Source: Bacteroidota bacterium (GTDB lineage: Bacteria; Bacteroidota; Bacteroidia; Bacteroidales; F082). Taken from it: a stretch of DNA of 64,000 nt. The stretch lies in contig JAERTF010000085.1 of assembly GCA_016845105.1 (NCBI GenBank), positions 1 to 64,000 of the forward strand. Reading direction: 5' to 3'. The position numbers were made by a program, and so were the translations under genes. A model generated the notes under the pieces. That model made no database searches. It had not been told where the DNA came from and worked only from the letters and a program-made list of their open reading frames with translations. Shown here piece after piece: positions 17,780 through 25,737 of the stretch. Position 1 is the stretch's first letter, and the number at the start of each line of letters is the position of its first letter.

Positions 17780-18586
17780 TTAGCATGCCTTAATTCTATT
17801 TCGCAAATAATACTCCACTAACATCCTATGAATCTCAATTGGATCTTTTATTTCTTTGAGGGCTAGTTGAATAATACTCTTGCTTTTTGAGGGTTGAGTT
17901 GCATTGCTGCAAAATTCCAAGGCTATCATAGTTTACTTCAATATTTCTTTTTACCACACCTGGTCCAACTAGTGATCTTAGCACTACGAATATACCATTT
18001 TCATCATGACTTTTAAGTGCATTAAGTGCTTTGTTCGACATATTTCCACCTCCAACACCCGCAATTATAATCCCTTTGGTTCCTTAATTAACTTTTGAAT
18101 CAAATTTTTTTTGTCATATTGGAGTAGGCATAAATAATATCTACAGAAGGAAGTGACTTTAATGACTTATCAATTCTAAACTCGCTATTTTTTGTATACT
18201 ATTTAACTATTGGAGAAAAGAATCTCACTATTTCATCTTCAACCTTTTCTTCCTAGTCCTCGATTTTGTGATTTCATTGTGGCAGGATTAACTGTCATGG
18301 TTAAGTAATTTCTGCAGTATAGTAAATTCCATCATTAATAGATTAAAGTACTCATCAACCAACAGCTTCTTTTTCTGTAGCAACTACCACACCCATATTT
18401 ATAGCCGGGTTGATCAGGGTTACTTTGTACACATGCGATTGTACCTCCGGTAACAATTATTTAAATGTTGTTTTGAGCTATTGCTTTTTCATTCAAAAAC
18501 ATTACAAAGATGAATAGCAAAAAAATGGCTAAAACTATCGATACAGTAGAAATTCGCAACTTATATTGTTTACTAATATCAGCCAT
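17780..18586 (-). pseudogene. Decayed type II L-asparaginase gene
   Basis: The minus strand reads as a broken periplasmic asparaginase. ATG 18586 opens a signal peptide (SIVLAIFLLFIFVMFLNEKA, then IAQNNI). A stop codon at 18461-18463 interrupts just before the active-site motif IIVTGGTIA. Roughly 100 codons, which would include the second catalytic motif (HGTDT), are missing. Recognisable blocks continue in shifted frames: NDGIYYTAEIT, TKNSEFRID, SVDIIYAYSN, GTKGIIIAGVGGGN, then SLVGPGVVKRN. The end reads LNPQKARVLF, and after another frameshift LALKEIKDPIEIHRMLVEYY. Several frameshifts and stops plus the deletion (about 270 codons left of ~350) mark it as dead. It lies between the two mscS paralogues. 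Confidence 0.85.
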
Positions 18587-18666
18587 TGAGTATGCAGTTT
18601 ATTGTCATTTTTCATCTATATGTTTAGGTAATCAGAATTATTATATAAAGATGAGTGGAAATCAAA

Positions 18667-19515
18667 TTAGTTTTGGTTAGCCTTATCAAAATGTACATCC
18701 ATCTGAGGAAATGGCATATTAATATTATGACTACCAGCATTTTTATAGTAATTTTCGTTAATGCTAAAATAAACACCCCAATAATCCGAAGATTTCACCC
18801 ATGCTCTAACAACAAGGTTAACAGAGCTGTCAGCTAATTCATGAAGTGCTATAAATGGTTCTGCAGGAGAGTTAAGTACCCTGGTATCATCTTTAATAAA
18901 ACCGAGTATCATATCTTTGGCTGTATCATAATTGTCGCCATACCCTATCCCAAAAACCCAGTCAACTCGCCTCAACTCCTGGGTGCTATTGTTTACAAGT
19001 ACTCCGTTCGAAAGGTGGGCATTTGGAATTATAACAGTTTTATTGTCAGATGTAAGTATGTATGTGTTAAAAATTTGTATTTCGGTTACTGTTCCACCAT
19101 GACCCATTGCTGTAATATAGTCGCCTAGTTTAAAGGGTTTGAAAAACAGTATCATAATTCCTCCTGCAAAATTGGACAAACTTCCTCTGAAAGCTAAGCC
19201 TATTGCCAGTGAGGCAGCGGTAAGCATTGCAATGAAAGTAGTCATCTGTATGCCAATCATGCTCAATACACTTATAATTAATACAATTTTTAGTACAACG
19301 GTTAGTATACTTTTTATAAATGATCTTAATGCGGCATCAACATTAGATTTATCCATTAGTTTAAAAACACGATCGGAAATAATCTTTATTACCCATAATC
19401 CAATTAGTAAGACTATAATTGCACCAACTAATTTCATCCCATAGTCCACACCATTAGTTGTTACCCATTTCATTAAAGCATCTGCCTTTGTTGTAATCGT
19501 TGATATTTCTTTCAT
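18667..19515 (-). CDS. mscS: Small-conductance mechanosensitive channel MscS (copy 2)
   Basis: This 282-residue MscS has the same three-helix plus cytoplasmic-cage architecture as copy 1 and is near-identical over TM3 and the beta domain. It differs in the loop after TM3 (TAMGHGGTVTEIQIFNTYILTSDNKT) and at both termini. In copy 2 the pore helix keeps GLAFRGSLSNFAGG, the commoner form, where copy 1 has AMAFNGTLSNFAGG. That may give the two channels different conductance or gating. It lies 52 bp downstream of the TonB-like gene and upstream of the dead asparaginase gene, all in the same direction. Confidence 0.94.
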   Translation of the reverse strand: MKEISTITTKADALMKWVTTNGVDYGMKLVGAIIVLLIGLWVIKIISDRVFKLMDKSNVDAALRSFIKSILTVVLKIVLIISVLSMIGIQMTTFIAMLTAASLAIGLAFRGSLSNFAGGIMILFFKPFKLGDYITAMGHGGTVTEIQIFNTYILTSDNKTVIIPNAHLSNGVLVNNSTQELRRVDWVFGIGYGDNYDTAKDMILGFIKDDTRVLNSPAEPFIALHELADSSVNLVVRAWVKSSDYWGVYFSINENYYKNAGSHNINMPFPQMDVHFDKANQN

Positions 19516-19567
19516 TTTATTTTTGTTTATGTTAATATCATATAAAACATCACTTATTAGTTATACT

Positions 19568-20371
19568 CTATATACCACTTCCCTGTTGATTAGGTATATA
19601 ACCATCCTTTGCTTCTCCTTTTTTAAATTTGATTGTTAGGTCATAGCTAGTTCTAACTGCTTCATTATTAATTATTCCTGGTGACCATCTCATAGTTTCT
19701 ATAATCCTTATTGCTTCTTCTGTACACCCTCCTCCAAGATGCTCTACGGCTACAATATTAGAAGGATAGCCATTTGTTTCAATAATAAACATCAGCTTTA
19801 CATCGCCGGTTAATCCAAGTTTTGAAGCAGCTTCAGGGTATACAAGGTTTTTATATATATAATCACTAATTGATTTGTAGTCAGTACCTAAAATTGCGTT
19901 AGGAAGTGTTTCGGTTTGTTTTATTGTAAAAATATTGCCTGATGTGTCAACTGGTAAGTAAGGTGGTACAATATGTTTATAGCCTCTTCTTTTTGCAAGT
20001 TTTAGAAATGATTTGGTATTATATTTTAAGCTAAATTCCGAATTGCCACTTACGGGTTTTCCATCAACTATTGCCGGATTCCAAAGTATTAATTTAAATA
20101 ATGATAATGCCGAGGAATCAATACTGGGAGATACTTTTTGAATTATTGAATAATTGGTAACATTGCCAAGTTTATCGGTTGAAAAGGATATTTTAACAGT
20201 ACCCTGGGTGTTTTTTTGTAAATCTGCTTCAGGGTAATCCATGTGAGTTTTGATAAATCTTTTTGTAATCTTGTTTCCTGAAATTGGTTTTGGATTTGAA
20301 TTTTGTGCTATTGTTGTGACTATTAGTGTAAAAAACAATAGTACAAAGATGCTTAGCCTGTTGTATTTCAT
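19568..20371 (-). CDS. TonB C-terminal domain protein (two TonB domains)
   Basis: This is about 267 residues from ATG 20371. A signal or anchor segment (RLSIFVLLFFTLIVTTIA) is followed by two TonB_C-type domains. The first (~residues 30-115) has YPEADLQKNTQGTVKISFSTDKLGNVTN and the second (~160-250) has YPEAASKLGLTGDVKLMFIIETNGYPSN, then a W-PG motif. There is no proline-rich spanning region, so it is probably not a classical energy transducer for receptors. It resembles the standalone TonB-like proteins abundant in Bacteroidota. A longer frame to 20491 exists, but a TATCCTTG box at 20392-20399 argues for the short start (or ATG 20380). Confidence 0.75.
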   Translation of the reverse strand: MKYNRLSIFVLLFFTLIVTTIAQNSNPKPISGNKITKRFIKTHMDYPEADLQKNTQGTVKISFSTDKLGNVTNYSIIQKVSPSIDSSALSLFKLILWNPAIVDGKPVSGNSEFSLKYNTKSFLKLAKRRGYKHIVPPYLPVDTSGNIFTIKQTETLPNAILGTDYKSISDYIYKNLVYPEAASKLGLTGDVKLMFIIETNGYPSNIVAVEHLGGGCTEEAIRIIETMRWSPGIINNEAVRTSYDLTIKFKKGEAKDGYIPNQQGSGI

Positions 20372-20529
20372 TTTATCCATTGTTAAAGTTTCAAGGATAA
20401 AGGTATATGAATTGTCTGATATTATAGTAATTTTACATAAAAAAAATAGCAGAATAGGTAGGATATAATTACAAGTCATACGAAGTCCCATACTTTGACT
20501 CCTTAATTTGAATAAATCATTCTTAAATT

Positions 20530-21297
20530 ATGATTGGTAGAGATAATGAATACGATAATCTTGACAAGCCCATTTTTGGGATGCATCCGATAATTGAAGC
20601 AATAAATGCCGGAAAGGAAATAGATAGAGTATTTATTCAAAATGGACTGAAAAATGAACAGTTTAGAGATCTTATGAAGTTGATTAAGGCGGATAATATT
20701 CCGTATAAGTTTGTTCCTTTGGTAAAACTAAATAAAATAACTCGTAAAAACCATCAAGGAGTTATTGCATATACTTCACCAATTGTATTCTCTAATATAG
20801 AACATATTATACCTTCTTTATACGAGGATGGAAAAGTGCCTTTGGTATTGATACTGGATAAAATTACTGATGTAAGAAACTTTGGAGCAATTTTACGCAC
20901 AGCTGAAAGTACCGGTGTTAATGCTGTAATAATCCCTAGTCAGGGAGCAGCGTTGTTAAATTCGGGAACTGTCAAATCATCTGCTGGGGCGATATATAAT
21001 ATAGCATTATGCAGAAGTGATAATTTAAAGAATACCATTGATTTCCTTAAAAATAGTGGACTAAAAATCGCTTCAGCAACTGAAAAGGGGGCTGAATTAT
21101 ATTCTAATTCTGATTTATCGGGACCGATTGCTTTAATAATGGGTTCAGAAGGTGTAGGTGTGAGTGGGGAATATTTGAAAAGGTCAGATATGAAACTTAT
21201 GATACCAATGCTAGGTACCACTGCTTCATTGAACGTATCGGTAGCAGCAGGGGTATTGTTATATGAAATAGTAAGACAAAGAGGGATGTCTTCTTAA
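20530..21297 (+). CDS. rlmB: 23S rRNA 2'-O-ribose methyltransferase RlmB (TrmH/SpoU family)
   Basis: This 255-residue SPOUT enzyme has an N-terminal substrate-binding domain (FGMHPIIEAINAGKEIDRVFI). The knotted catalytic domain contains motif 1 LDKITDVRNFGAILRTAESTG with the catalytic Asn/Arg, motif 2 IALIMGSEGVGVSGEYLKRSD, and motif 3 IPMLGTTASLNVSVAAGVLLYEI. It uses SAM to methylate a ribose of 23S rRNA (G2251 for E. coli RlmB). Length and N-domain favour RlmB over TrmL or TrmH. It ends at a hairpin shared with rplS. Confidence 0.9.
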   Translation: MIGRDNEYDNLDKPIFGMHPIIEAINAGKEIDRVFIQNGLKNEQFRDLMKLIKADNIPYKFVPLVKLNKITRKNHQGVIAYTSPIVFSNIEHIIPSLYEDGKVPLVLILDKITDVRNFGAILRTAESTGVNAVIIPSQGAALLNSGTVKSSAGAIYNIALCRSDNLKNTIDFLKNSGLKIASATEKGAELYSNSDLSGPIALIMGSEGVGVSGEYLKRSDMKLMIPMLGTTASLNVSVAAGVLLYEIVRQRGMSS

Positions 21298-21313
21298 AGA
21301 TATAGGCATAAAA

Positions 21314-21339
21314 AAAACTCCGGGAATGCCAGAGTTTTT
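21314..21339. terminator. Bidirectional terminator between rlmB and rplS
   Basis: AAAACTC pairs with GAGTTTT, with extra GG/CC pairing in the loop. An A-run lies on the left and a T-run on the right. It can end transcription from both rlmB (plus) and rplS (minus), whose stops are 17 and 20 bp away. Confidence 0.7.
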
Positions 21340-21358
21340 ATAACAATAGTCTATTGTT

Positions 21359-21712
21359 TTATCTTCTAGCTTCTTTAATTCTAGCTTTCTTACCTCTAAG
21401 GTTACGGAAATAAAATATGCGAGCTCTGCGAACAACTCCAACTTTATTAACAACAATTTCCTCAATAAATGGTGAAGCATCTGGGAAAATTCTTTCAACA
21501 CCAATATTATTAGATATTTTTCTTACGGTAAATGTTGCACTAGGACCGCTTCCAACACGTTGTAATACAACACCCTGATATTTCTGTAAACGTTCTTTAT
21601 TACCTTCTTTTATTTTATAAGTTACAGTAATTGTGTCTCCAGCTTTAAACTTTGGAAGCTCTTGTACCTTAACAGTGTCTTCTACTATTTGTATTAATTC
21701 GTTCTTGCTCAT
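21359..21712 (-). CDS. rplS: 50S ribosomal protein L19
   Basis: This 117-residue protein of the 30S-50S interface has the L19 signatures: [69 protein letters not shown]. Length is normal. Start and stop are unambiguous. It is transcribed alone from a strong-looking promoter at 21751-21780. Confidence 0.98.
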   Translation of the reverse strand: MSKNELIQIVEDTVKVQELPKFKAGDTITVTYKIKEGNKERLQKYQGVVLQRVGSGPSATFTVRKISNNIGVERIFPDASPFIEEIVVNKVGVVRRARIFYFRNLRGKKARIKEARR

Positions 21713-21750
21713 CGATTTAAGATTAAGAGTTGATTTCTCAAAAATGAGTG

Positions 21751-21780
21751 CAAATATACAGCTATTTATTCAACCACAAA
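21751..21780 (-). promoter_or_regulatory. Promoter of rplS (TTTG-18-TATATTTG)
   Basis: On the minus strand, TTTG (21777-21780) is followed after 18 bp by TATATTTG (21751-21758), an almost ideal Bacteroidota -33/-7 pair. The ATG is 38 bases downstream. Confidence 0.6.
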
Positions 21781-22040
21781 TATTTCTTGCAAAATAATTT
21801 TTAGTTTTATTAAATACACTTTGTTAGTAAGTAAAAATTAATTCACCAAATCATATAATTCTAAAAAGTCCTTAATACATAATATGTGTGTTGTAATGTG
21901 TAAAGTGCATAAAAAACAGATAGATAGTGAGTGTTGTATTTAGGGTTCTAATATTCCACAGTGTGAATAGTAATACAATTATGGGTTTGATTATGTAAAA
22001 ATATGTAGATTTACATTTAGTAATAACTAAATATACCATT
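21781..22040. other. Intergenic region between rplS promoter and the Dabb gene
   Basis: AT-rich sequence without a gene I can support. Near the right end, TACATTTA (22012-22019) is a one-mismatch -7 box, 21 bases before the Dabb start. Nothing else was recognised. Confidence 0.4.
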
Positions 22041-22334
22041 ATGCTTCGACATATTGTGATGATTAAGTTTAAACCTGAATTAAATTTACAAGAGGTTTCA
22101 AATAATCTAAGATTGATGTTAATTAAGCTACCTGAAAATATAGAATCATTAAAAAAAATCGAGGTAGGAATTAACATTAGTACTCGTCCATCTGCATACA
22201 ATTTAGTACTAACTGCTGATTTTGAAAATAAAGATGGACTAGATGAATACCGTATTCATCCAGAACATGTTAAAGTTTTAGATTACTTAAAAATAGTAAT
22301 GGATAAAGCAACTGTAGTGGACTATGTTACTTAG
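22041..22334 (+). CDS. Dabb-family (stress-responsive A/B barrel) protein
   Basis: This 97-residue protein is a single Dabb ferredoxin-like domain. MLRHIVMIKFKPE is the typical N-terminus (LRHIVLFKFK). IEVGINISTRPSAYNLVLTADFENKDGLDEYRIHPEHVKV covers the conserved core, with Y--HP-H-V near the end. Such proteins form dimeric beta-barrels; most have no assigned role. It converges on cdaA and overlaps it by 8 bp. Confidence 0.88.
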   Translation: MLRHIVMIKFKPELNLQEVSNNLRLMLIKLPENIESLKKIEVGINISTRPSAYNLVLTADFENKDGLDEYRIHPEHVKVLDYLKIVMDKATVVDYVT

Positions 22335-23127
22335 TTTCTTGTTCCATTCCCAACTCTTCAATTAGCATAATCTGGAGTCTTTGTGGTGAAATTCTGTATT
22401 TCATCTCACCCCTTATACTATAAGATATTTTACCTGTTTCTTCACTTACTATAATAGAAATACAATCACTAATTTCACTTATTCCAATTGCGGCGCGATG
22501 ACGCAATCCGGCCCTGGTTGTAATTTGCTTTTTTGAAACAGGCATAATACATCCAGCAGCTTTTACTTTATTATTTGTAATAATCATTGCACCATCATGA
22601 AGAGGAGAGTTTTTGAAAAAAATATTTTCAATCAATTGTGAGGAGATATTTGCATCGATCACCTGTCCGGTTTTTACAAATTGATTTAGTTCATTTTGTC
22701 TTGTAATAATTATAAGTGCCCCAGTTTTCTGTTCAGACATATGCCGACAGGCAACGATTATTGGATCGATTTCAAACTCAAACTTTTCTTTAAAAATATT
22801 ATTTAAAAAATTGAACCTCTTGCTTTGTTTGTTAAAAAATGTTGTAGTTCCCAAGGCAAGAAGGAACTGCCTTATTTCAGGCTGAAATATGATAATTAGA
22901 GCTACCAACCCAACGCTTACAAATGCACCCAGGATTTGAGATAATAATTCCATCTGAAATGCATCTACGAGTTTCCATATTAAAAACAGTGAAACAATAC
23001 CAAAAAATATATTAATTGCAACAGTTCCTTTTAACATTCTAAATAATGCATACAGTAGAACTGCAACCAGCACTATATCCAGTAAATCTAATATGCGAAT
23101 ATCAATAAATAGTATGTTCAAAAGCAA
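22327..23127 (-). CDS. cdaA: Diadenylate cyclase CdaA
   Basis: CdaA makes the second messenger c-di-AMP from two ATP, usually linked to K+ and osmotic balance. The 266-residue protein has three N-terminal transmembrane helices (residues ~10-95), then the DAC domain with the catalytic DGAMII and GLRHRAAIG (RHR) motifs. The start is uncertain. No ATG is in frame near the N-terminus, and TTG 23127 (or TTG 23121) follows a -7 box at 23138-23145 by ten bases. It follows hypB by 40 bp but has its own promoter. Two MscS channels and a K+ channel in the same window are compatible with osmotic signalling, but that is only context. Confidence 0.92.
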   Translation of the reverse strand: MLLNILFIDIRILDLLDIVLVAVLLYALFRMLKGTVAINIFFGIVSLFLIWKLVDAFQMELLSQILGAFVSVGLVALIIIFQPEIRQFLLALGTTTFFNKQSKRFNFLNNIFKEKFEFEIDPIIVACRHMSEQKTGALIIITRQNELNQFVKTGQVIDANISSQLIENIFFKNSPLHDGAMIITNNKVKAAGCIMPVSKKQITTRAGLRHRAAIGISEISDCISIIVSEETGKISYSIRGEMKYRISPQRLQIMLIEELGMEQETK

Positions 23128-23137
23128 TGATTTTGTT

Positions 23138-23145
23138 CAAAAATA
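23138..23145 (-). promoter_or_regulatory. -7 box of cdaA (TATTTTTG on the minus strand)
   Basis: CAAAAATA on the plus strand gives a consensus -7 box ten bases before the proposed TTG start. Transcripts would have almost no leader. Confidence 0.4.
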
Positions 23146-23167
23146 AGCAATAAATATGTACAATGGA

Positions 23168-23959
23168 CTACACTTTGTTAGCTGATTTTTGTTTTAACCA
23201 ATTATACCAATCATCCATCCCTTCTCCAGTTTTTACAGAAACAGTTATAAATTCAAGGTCTTTATTTACCTGTAAGGCGAATTTCTTAGCTCTGTCCACA
23301 TCAAAATCAACATAAGGAAGAAGATCCGTTTTATTGATTATACATAGCTGAGCTGTTTGAAACATGGTAGGGTATTTTATTGGTTTATCATCTCCTTCGG
23401 TAGTGCTGATAACAACAATTCTTGAATTTTCTCCAAGATCAAACATTGAAGGGCAAACAAGATTTCCAACATTCTCAATAAGTAATACCGATCCATTTTT
23501 GGGTTTCAATTGTTTGGTAGCAATTGATATCATATCAGCATCCAAATGACATCCATTTCCAGTATTTACCTGAACTACAGGTGCACCGGCCGCATGAATT
23601 CTATCTGCATCATTTGAAGTTTGCTGATCACCTTCAATTATGTAAAAGTCAATTTCTTTACGAAGCTCAATAATTGTTTTTTCCAATAAGCTGGTTTTAC
23701 CAGAGCCCGGAGAACTAACAAGATTAAGCGCACAAATATTTAATGCATCAAAATATCCTCTATTGTTCTCTGCTTTTAAATTATTTTTTGATAATACATC
23801 AATTTCCAACTGGATCTCTTTAGTCACTCCATTACCATGATCATGATGTTCATGGTGGTGGTGATGTTTATGATTGTCGTTACCATGATGATGACCTGAT
23901 TTACCTGGCACTGTATATGTTATGTTGTTTTCGTCTCCACAACCGCATGTTCCACACAT
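23168..23959 (-). CDS. hypB: Hydrogenase nickel insertion GTPase HypB
   Basis: HypB is the GTPase that works with HypA to insert nickel into the hydrogenase large subunit. The 263-residue protein starts at ATG 23959; an upstream extension to 23992 lacks family residues. The N-terminus MCGTCGCG is the high-affinity nickel CxxCGC motif. A histidine-rich nickel-storage stretch follows (residues ~23-42), then the SIMIBI GTPase core with Walker A SSPGSGKTSLLE, EGDQQTSNDADR, and NKTDLLPY for guanine. It is transcribed from its own -7 box and followed by cdaA. Confidence 0.95.
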   Translation of the reverse strand: MCGTCGCGDENNITYTVPGKSGHHHGNDNHKHHHHHEHHDHGNGVTKEIQLEIDVLSKNNLKAENNRGYFDALNICALNLVSSPGSGKTSLLEKTIIELRKEIDFYIIEGDQQTSNDADRIHAAGAPVVQVNTGNGCHLDADMISIATKQLKPKNGSVLLIENVGNLVCPSMFDLGENSRIVVISTTEGDDKPIKYPTMFQTAQLCIINKTDLLPYVDFDVDRAKKFALQVNKDLEFITVSVKTGEGMDDWYNWLKQKSANKV

Positions 23960-23989
23960 AATATTTTGTTTATGAATTATATTTTGATG

Positions 23990-23997
23990 CAAAACTA
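23990..23997 (-). promoter_or_regulatory. -7 box of hypB (TAGTTTTG on the minus strand)
   Basis: CAAAACTA on the plus strand is a consensus -7 box 30 bases before the hypB ATG. The identical box occurs in front of hypF (29447-29454). Confidence 0.5.
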
Positions 23998-24138
23998 AGA
24001 AAACTGGTGCTATTCTATAATAAATTAATCCTAATAAATTGATAATGTTTTTGTCAAACTAAAAATAGCATCTTTATAACCAATATACTCTAGTAATTGT
24101 GAAAGAATAACTAACTATTTGAAATCATTATTAATTAG

Positions 24139-24156
24139 CTGTGCACCCTTTCACAA
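24139..24156 (+). promoter_or_regulatory. Rex-like operator in front of the double zinc-ribbon gene
   Basis: CTGTGCACCCTTTCACAA fits the Rex form TTGTGAA-N4-TTCACAA with 5/7 matches in the left arm and 7/7 in the right. It ends 14 bases before TATCTTAG (24171-24178), a one-mismatch -7 box, so it covers the -33 region. This is the placement expected for a repressor. Confidence 0.45.
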
Positions 24157-24211
24157 CAGATTTTTTTCCTTATCTTAGCATAATAATTTTAACCATAAAA
24201 CGGCTTTAGAT

Positions 24212-24613
24212 ATGAAGAAACAAGTTTCACTAAGTGTTCAATGCCCTCATTGTTTGACTTCATTAATGGATAATGATAAAGAGTTACATGGGTTTCCTTC
24301 AATTAAACTCAATATAGTTACACCCGAAGATAGAGGAGTTATCCATATATGTTCAGTATATGAATGCTTTGATCATAATGCTAATATCGATATTAAAGAT
24401 AATACTGTAGTCGATTTTTATTGTCCCAAATGTAATAAAGAATTACTAGTTAATGAGGAGTGCAAAATATGTGGAGCACCTATGGTGTCTTTTGTACTAA
24501 AAGTAGGAGGAAGAGTTAATATATGTTCACGTAAAGGTTGCTCAAACCATTTTGTTGCATTTAGCGATTTATCAACTGAATTGACAAAATTTTACAATGA
24601 ATTTGGTGATTAA
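24212..24613 (+). CDS. Uncharacterised double zinc-ribbon protein in the hydrogenase locus
   Basis: I do not recognise the family of this 133-residue protein. It is built from two similar halves. Each half has a CxxC pair (C11/C14 and C71/C74) and, about 33 residues later, a C-x4-C-x2-H element (C47/C52/H55 in HICSVYECFDHN; C105/C110/H113 in NICSRKGCSNHF). A further CxxC (C84/C87) lies between. This suggests an internally duplicated zinc- or nickel-binding module. There is no signal peptide or membrane segment, so it is cytosolic. It lies between hypB and hypE, has a Rex-like box at its promoter, and converges on hypE with a 4-bp overlap. A role in hydrogenase maturation or metal handling is inference only. 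Confidence 0.65.
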   Translation: MKKQVSLSVQCPHCLTSLMDNDKELHGFPSIKLNIVTPEDRGVIHICSVYECFDHNANIDIKDNTVVDFYCPKCNKELLVNEECKICGAPMVSFVLKVGGRVNICSRKGCSNHFVAFSDLSTELTKFYNEFGD

Positions 24614-25629
24614 CAAATACGGGGAAGTTGTTGACCGCTTAACATTTCAATAACACGCCTGCCACCAACACTAGTATTAAGCCAAGCCATTCTTTGATGG
24701 TCTTTGCTTATTTCACCTATAATCGAAGCCTCTTTTCCAAAGGGGCTTTCTTTTATGCTTTCAAGTACTTTGTTTGCATCATCTTCACTTACAACCATCA
24801 CTACCTTGCCTTCGTTTGCAACGTATAATGGATCGAAACCAAGTAGCTCGCATAAACCCCTAACACTTTCGCTAACTGTTAGTTTGTCTTCATCAATACT
24901 AATGCCATAATCACTATCCTTAACTAGTTCTGATAGCACAGTTCCAAGTCCGCCTCGTGTAGCATCTCTCATAAATTTTATACCATTGCTACTGGAAGTT
25001 GCCTTTGATATCATATTGTTTAGGCAAGCACAATCCGATTCGATATGTGTTTGAATATTAAGCTCATTACGAGCTGCCATTACTGCCATCCCATGATCAC
25101 CAATACTTCCATTTATAATAATTTTATCACCTGGGGCAACACCCGACCCTGAACCTACATTTAGATACTTGTCTTCTAGTTCACCAATCCCCGATGTGTT
25201 GATAAATATTTTATCACATTTCCCCCTATCAACAATTTTTGTATCTCCGGTAACTATTTTTACGCCAGCTTCTTGTGCATCCATAGCCATTGAAACAACA
25301 ATCTTCTCCAGATCACAAATTGGGAATCCCTCCTCAATAATAAACCCTACACTTAAGTATAGTGGCTTAGCTCCTGATACGGCCAGATCATTTACTGTTC
25401 CTGCTATTGCAAGGTTGCCTATATTTCCACCAGGGAAAAATATTGGATCAACAACAAAAGAATCCGTTGTATAAGCAAGGTTTTTGCTATTAATAGGTAT
25501 AATTGCAGAGTCAGATTGTTGGTCTAGTATGGGATTCTTAAAGTGCTTCGTAAAAATTCCATCGATTAAATCGTGACTTAGTTTACCACCACTACCATGT
25601 CCCAGCAAAATATTTTTAGTATTATCCAT
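24610..25629 (-). CDS. hypE: Hydrogenase maturation protein HypE
   Basis: HypE dehydrates a carbamoylated C-terminal cysteine to thiocyanate, giving the CN ligands of the [NiFe] site. The 339-residue protein ends in PRIC, the obligatory C-terminal PRxC cysteine. It has the PurM-like ATP-binding features: the N-terminal LGHGSGGK, TTDSFVVDPIFFPGGNIGNLAIAGTVNDLAVSGAKP, and the D-ATRGGLGT segment. It is the last gene of hypF-C-D-E. The 108-bp gap after hypD is larger than elsewhere in the operon. Confidence 0.96.
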   Translation of the reverse strand: MDNTKNILLGHGSGGKLSHDLIDGIFTKHFKNPILDQQSDSAIIPINSKNLAYTTDSFVVDPIFFPGGNIGNLAIAGTVNDLAVSGAKPLYLSVGFIIEEGFPICDLEKIVVSMAMDAQEAGVKIVTGDTKIVDRGKCDKIFINTSGIGELEDKYLNVGSGSGVAPGDKIIINGSIGDHGMAVMAARNELNIQTHIESDCACLNNMISKATSSSNGIKFMRDATRGGLGTVLSELVKDSDYGISIDEDKLTVSESVRGLCELLGFDPLYVANEGKVVMVVSEDDANKVLESIKESPFGKEASIIGEISKDHQRMAWLNTSVGGRRVIEMLSGQQLPRIC

Positions 25630-25737
25630 TTGTGAACTTAATTTATATATTTCAGTATGTGAGAGTAGTTACTATAAATGTAACATCTTATAATTCTATA
25701 TTGGAAGGTTTTGTATTAAAGTCTTTCTTGGTAAGTT

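Noticed and set aside
17835-18041. 68-codon open frame on the minus strand as a separate small gene
   Set aside because: Its peptide is the C-terminal third of an asparaginase, continuous in other frames with further asparaginase blocks, so it belongs to the pseudogene.
25630-25647. TTGTGAA half-site just upstream of hypE
   Set aside because: The second arm (ATTTATA) does not match a Rex half-site, and hypE is probably read from the hypF promoter.
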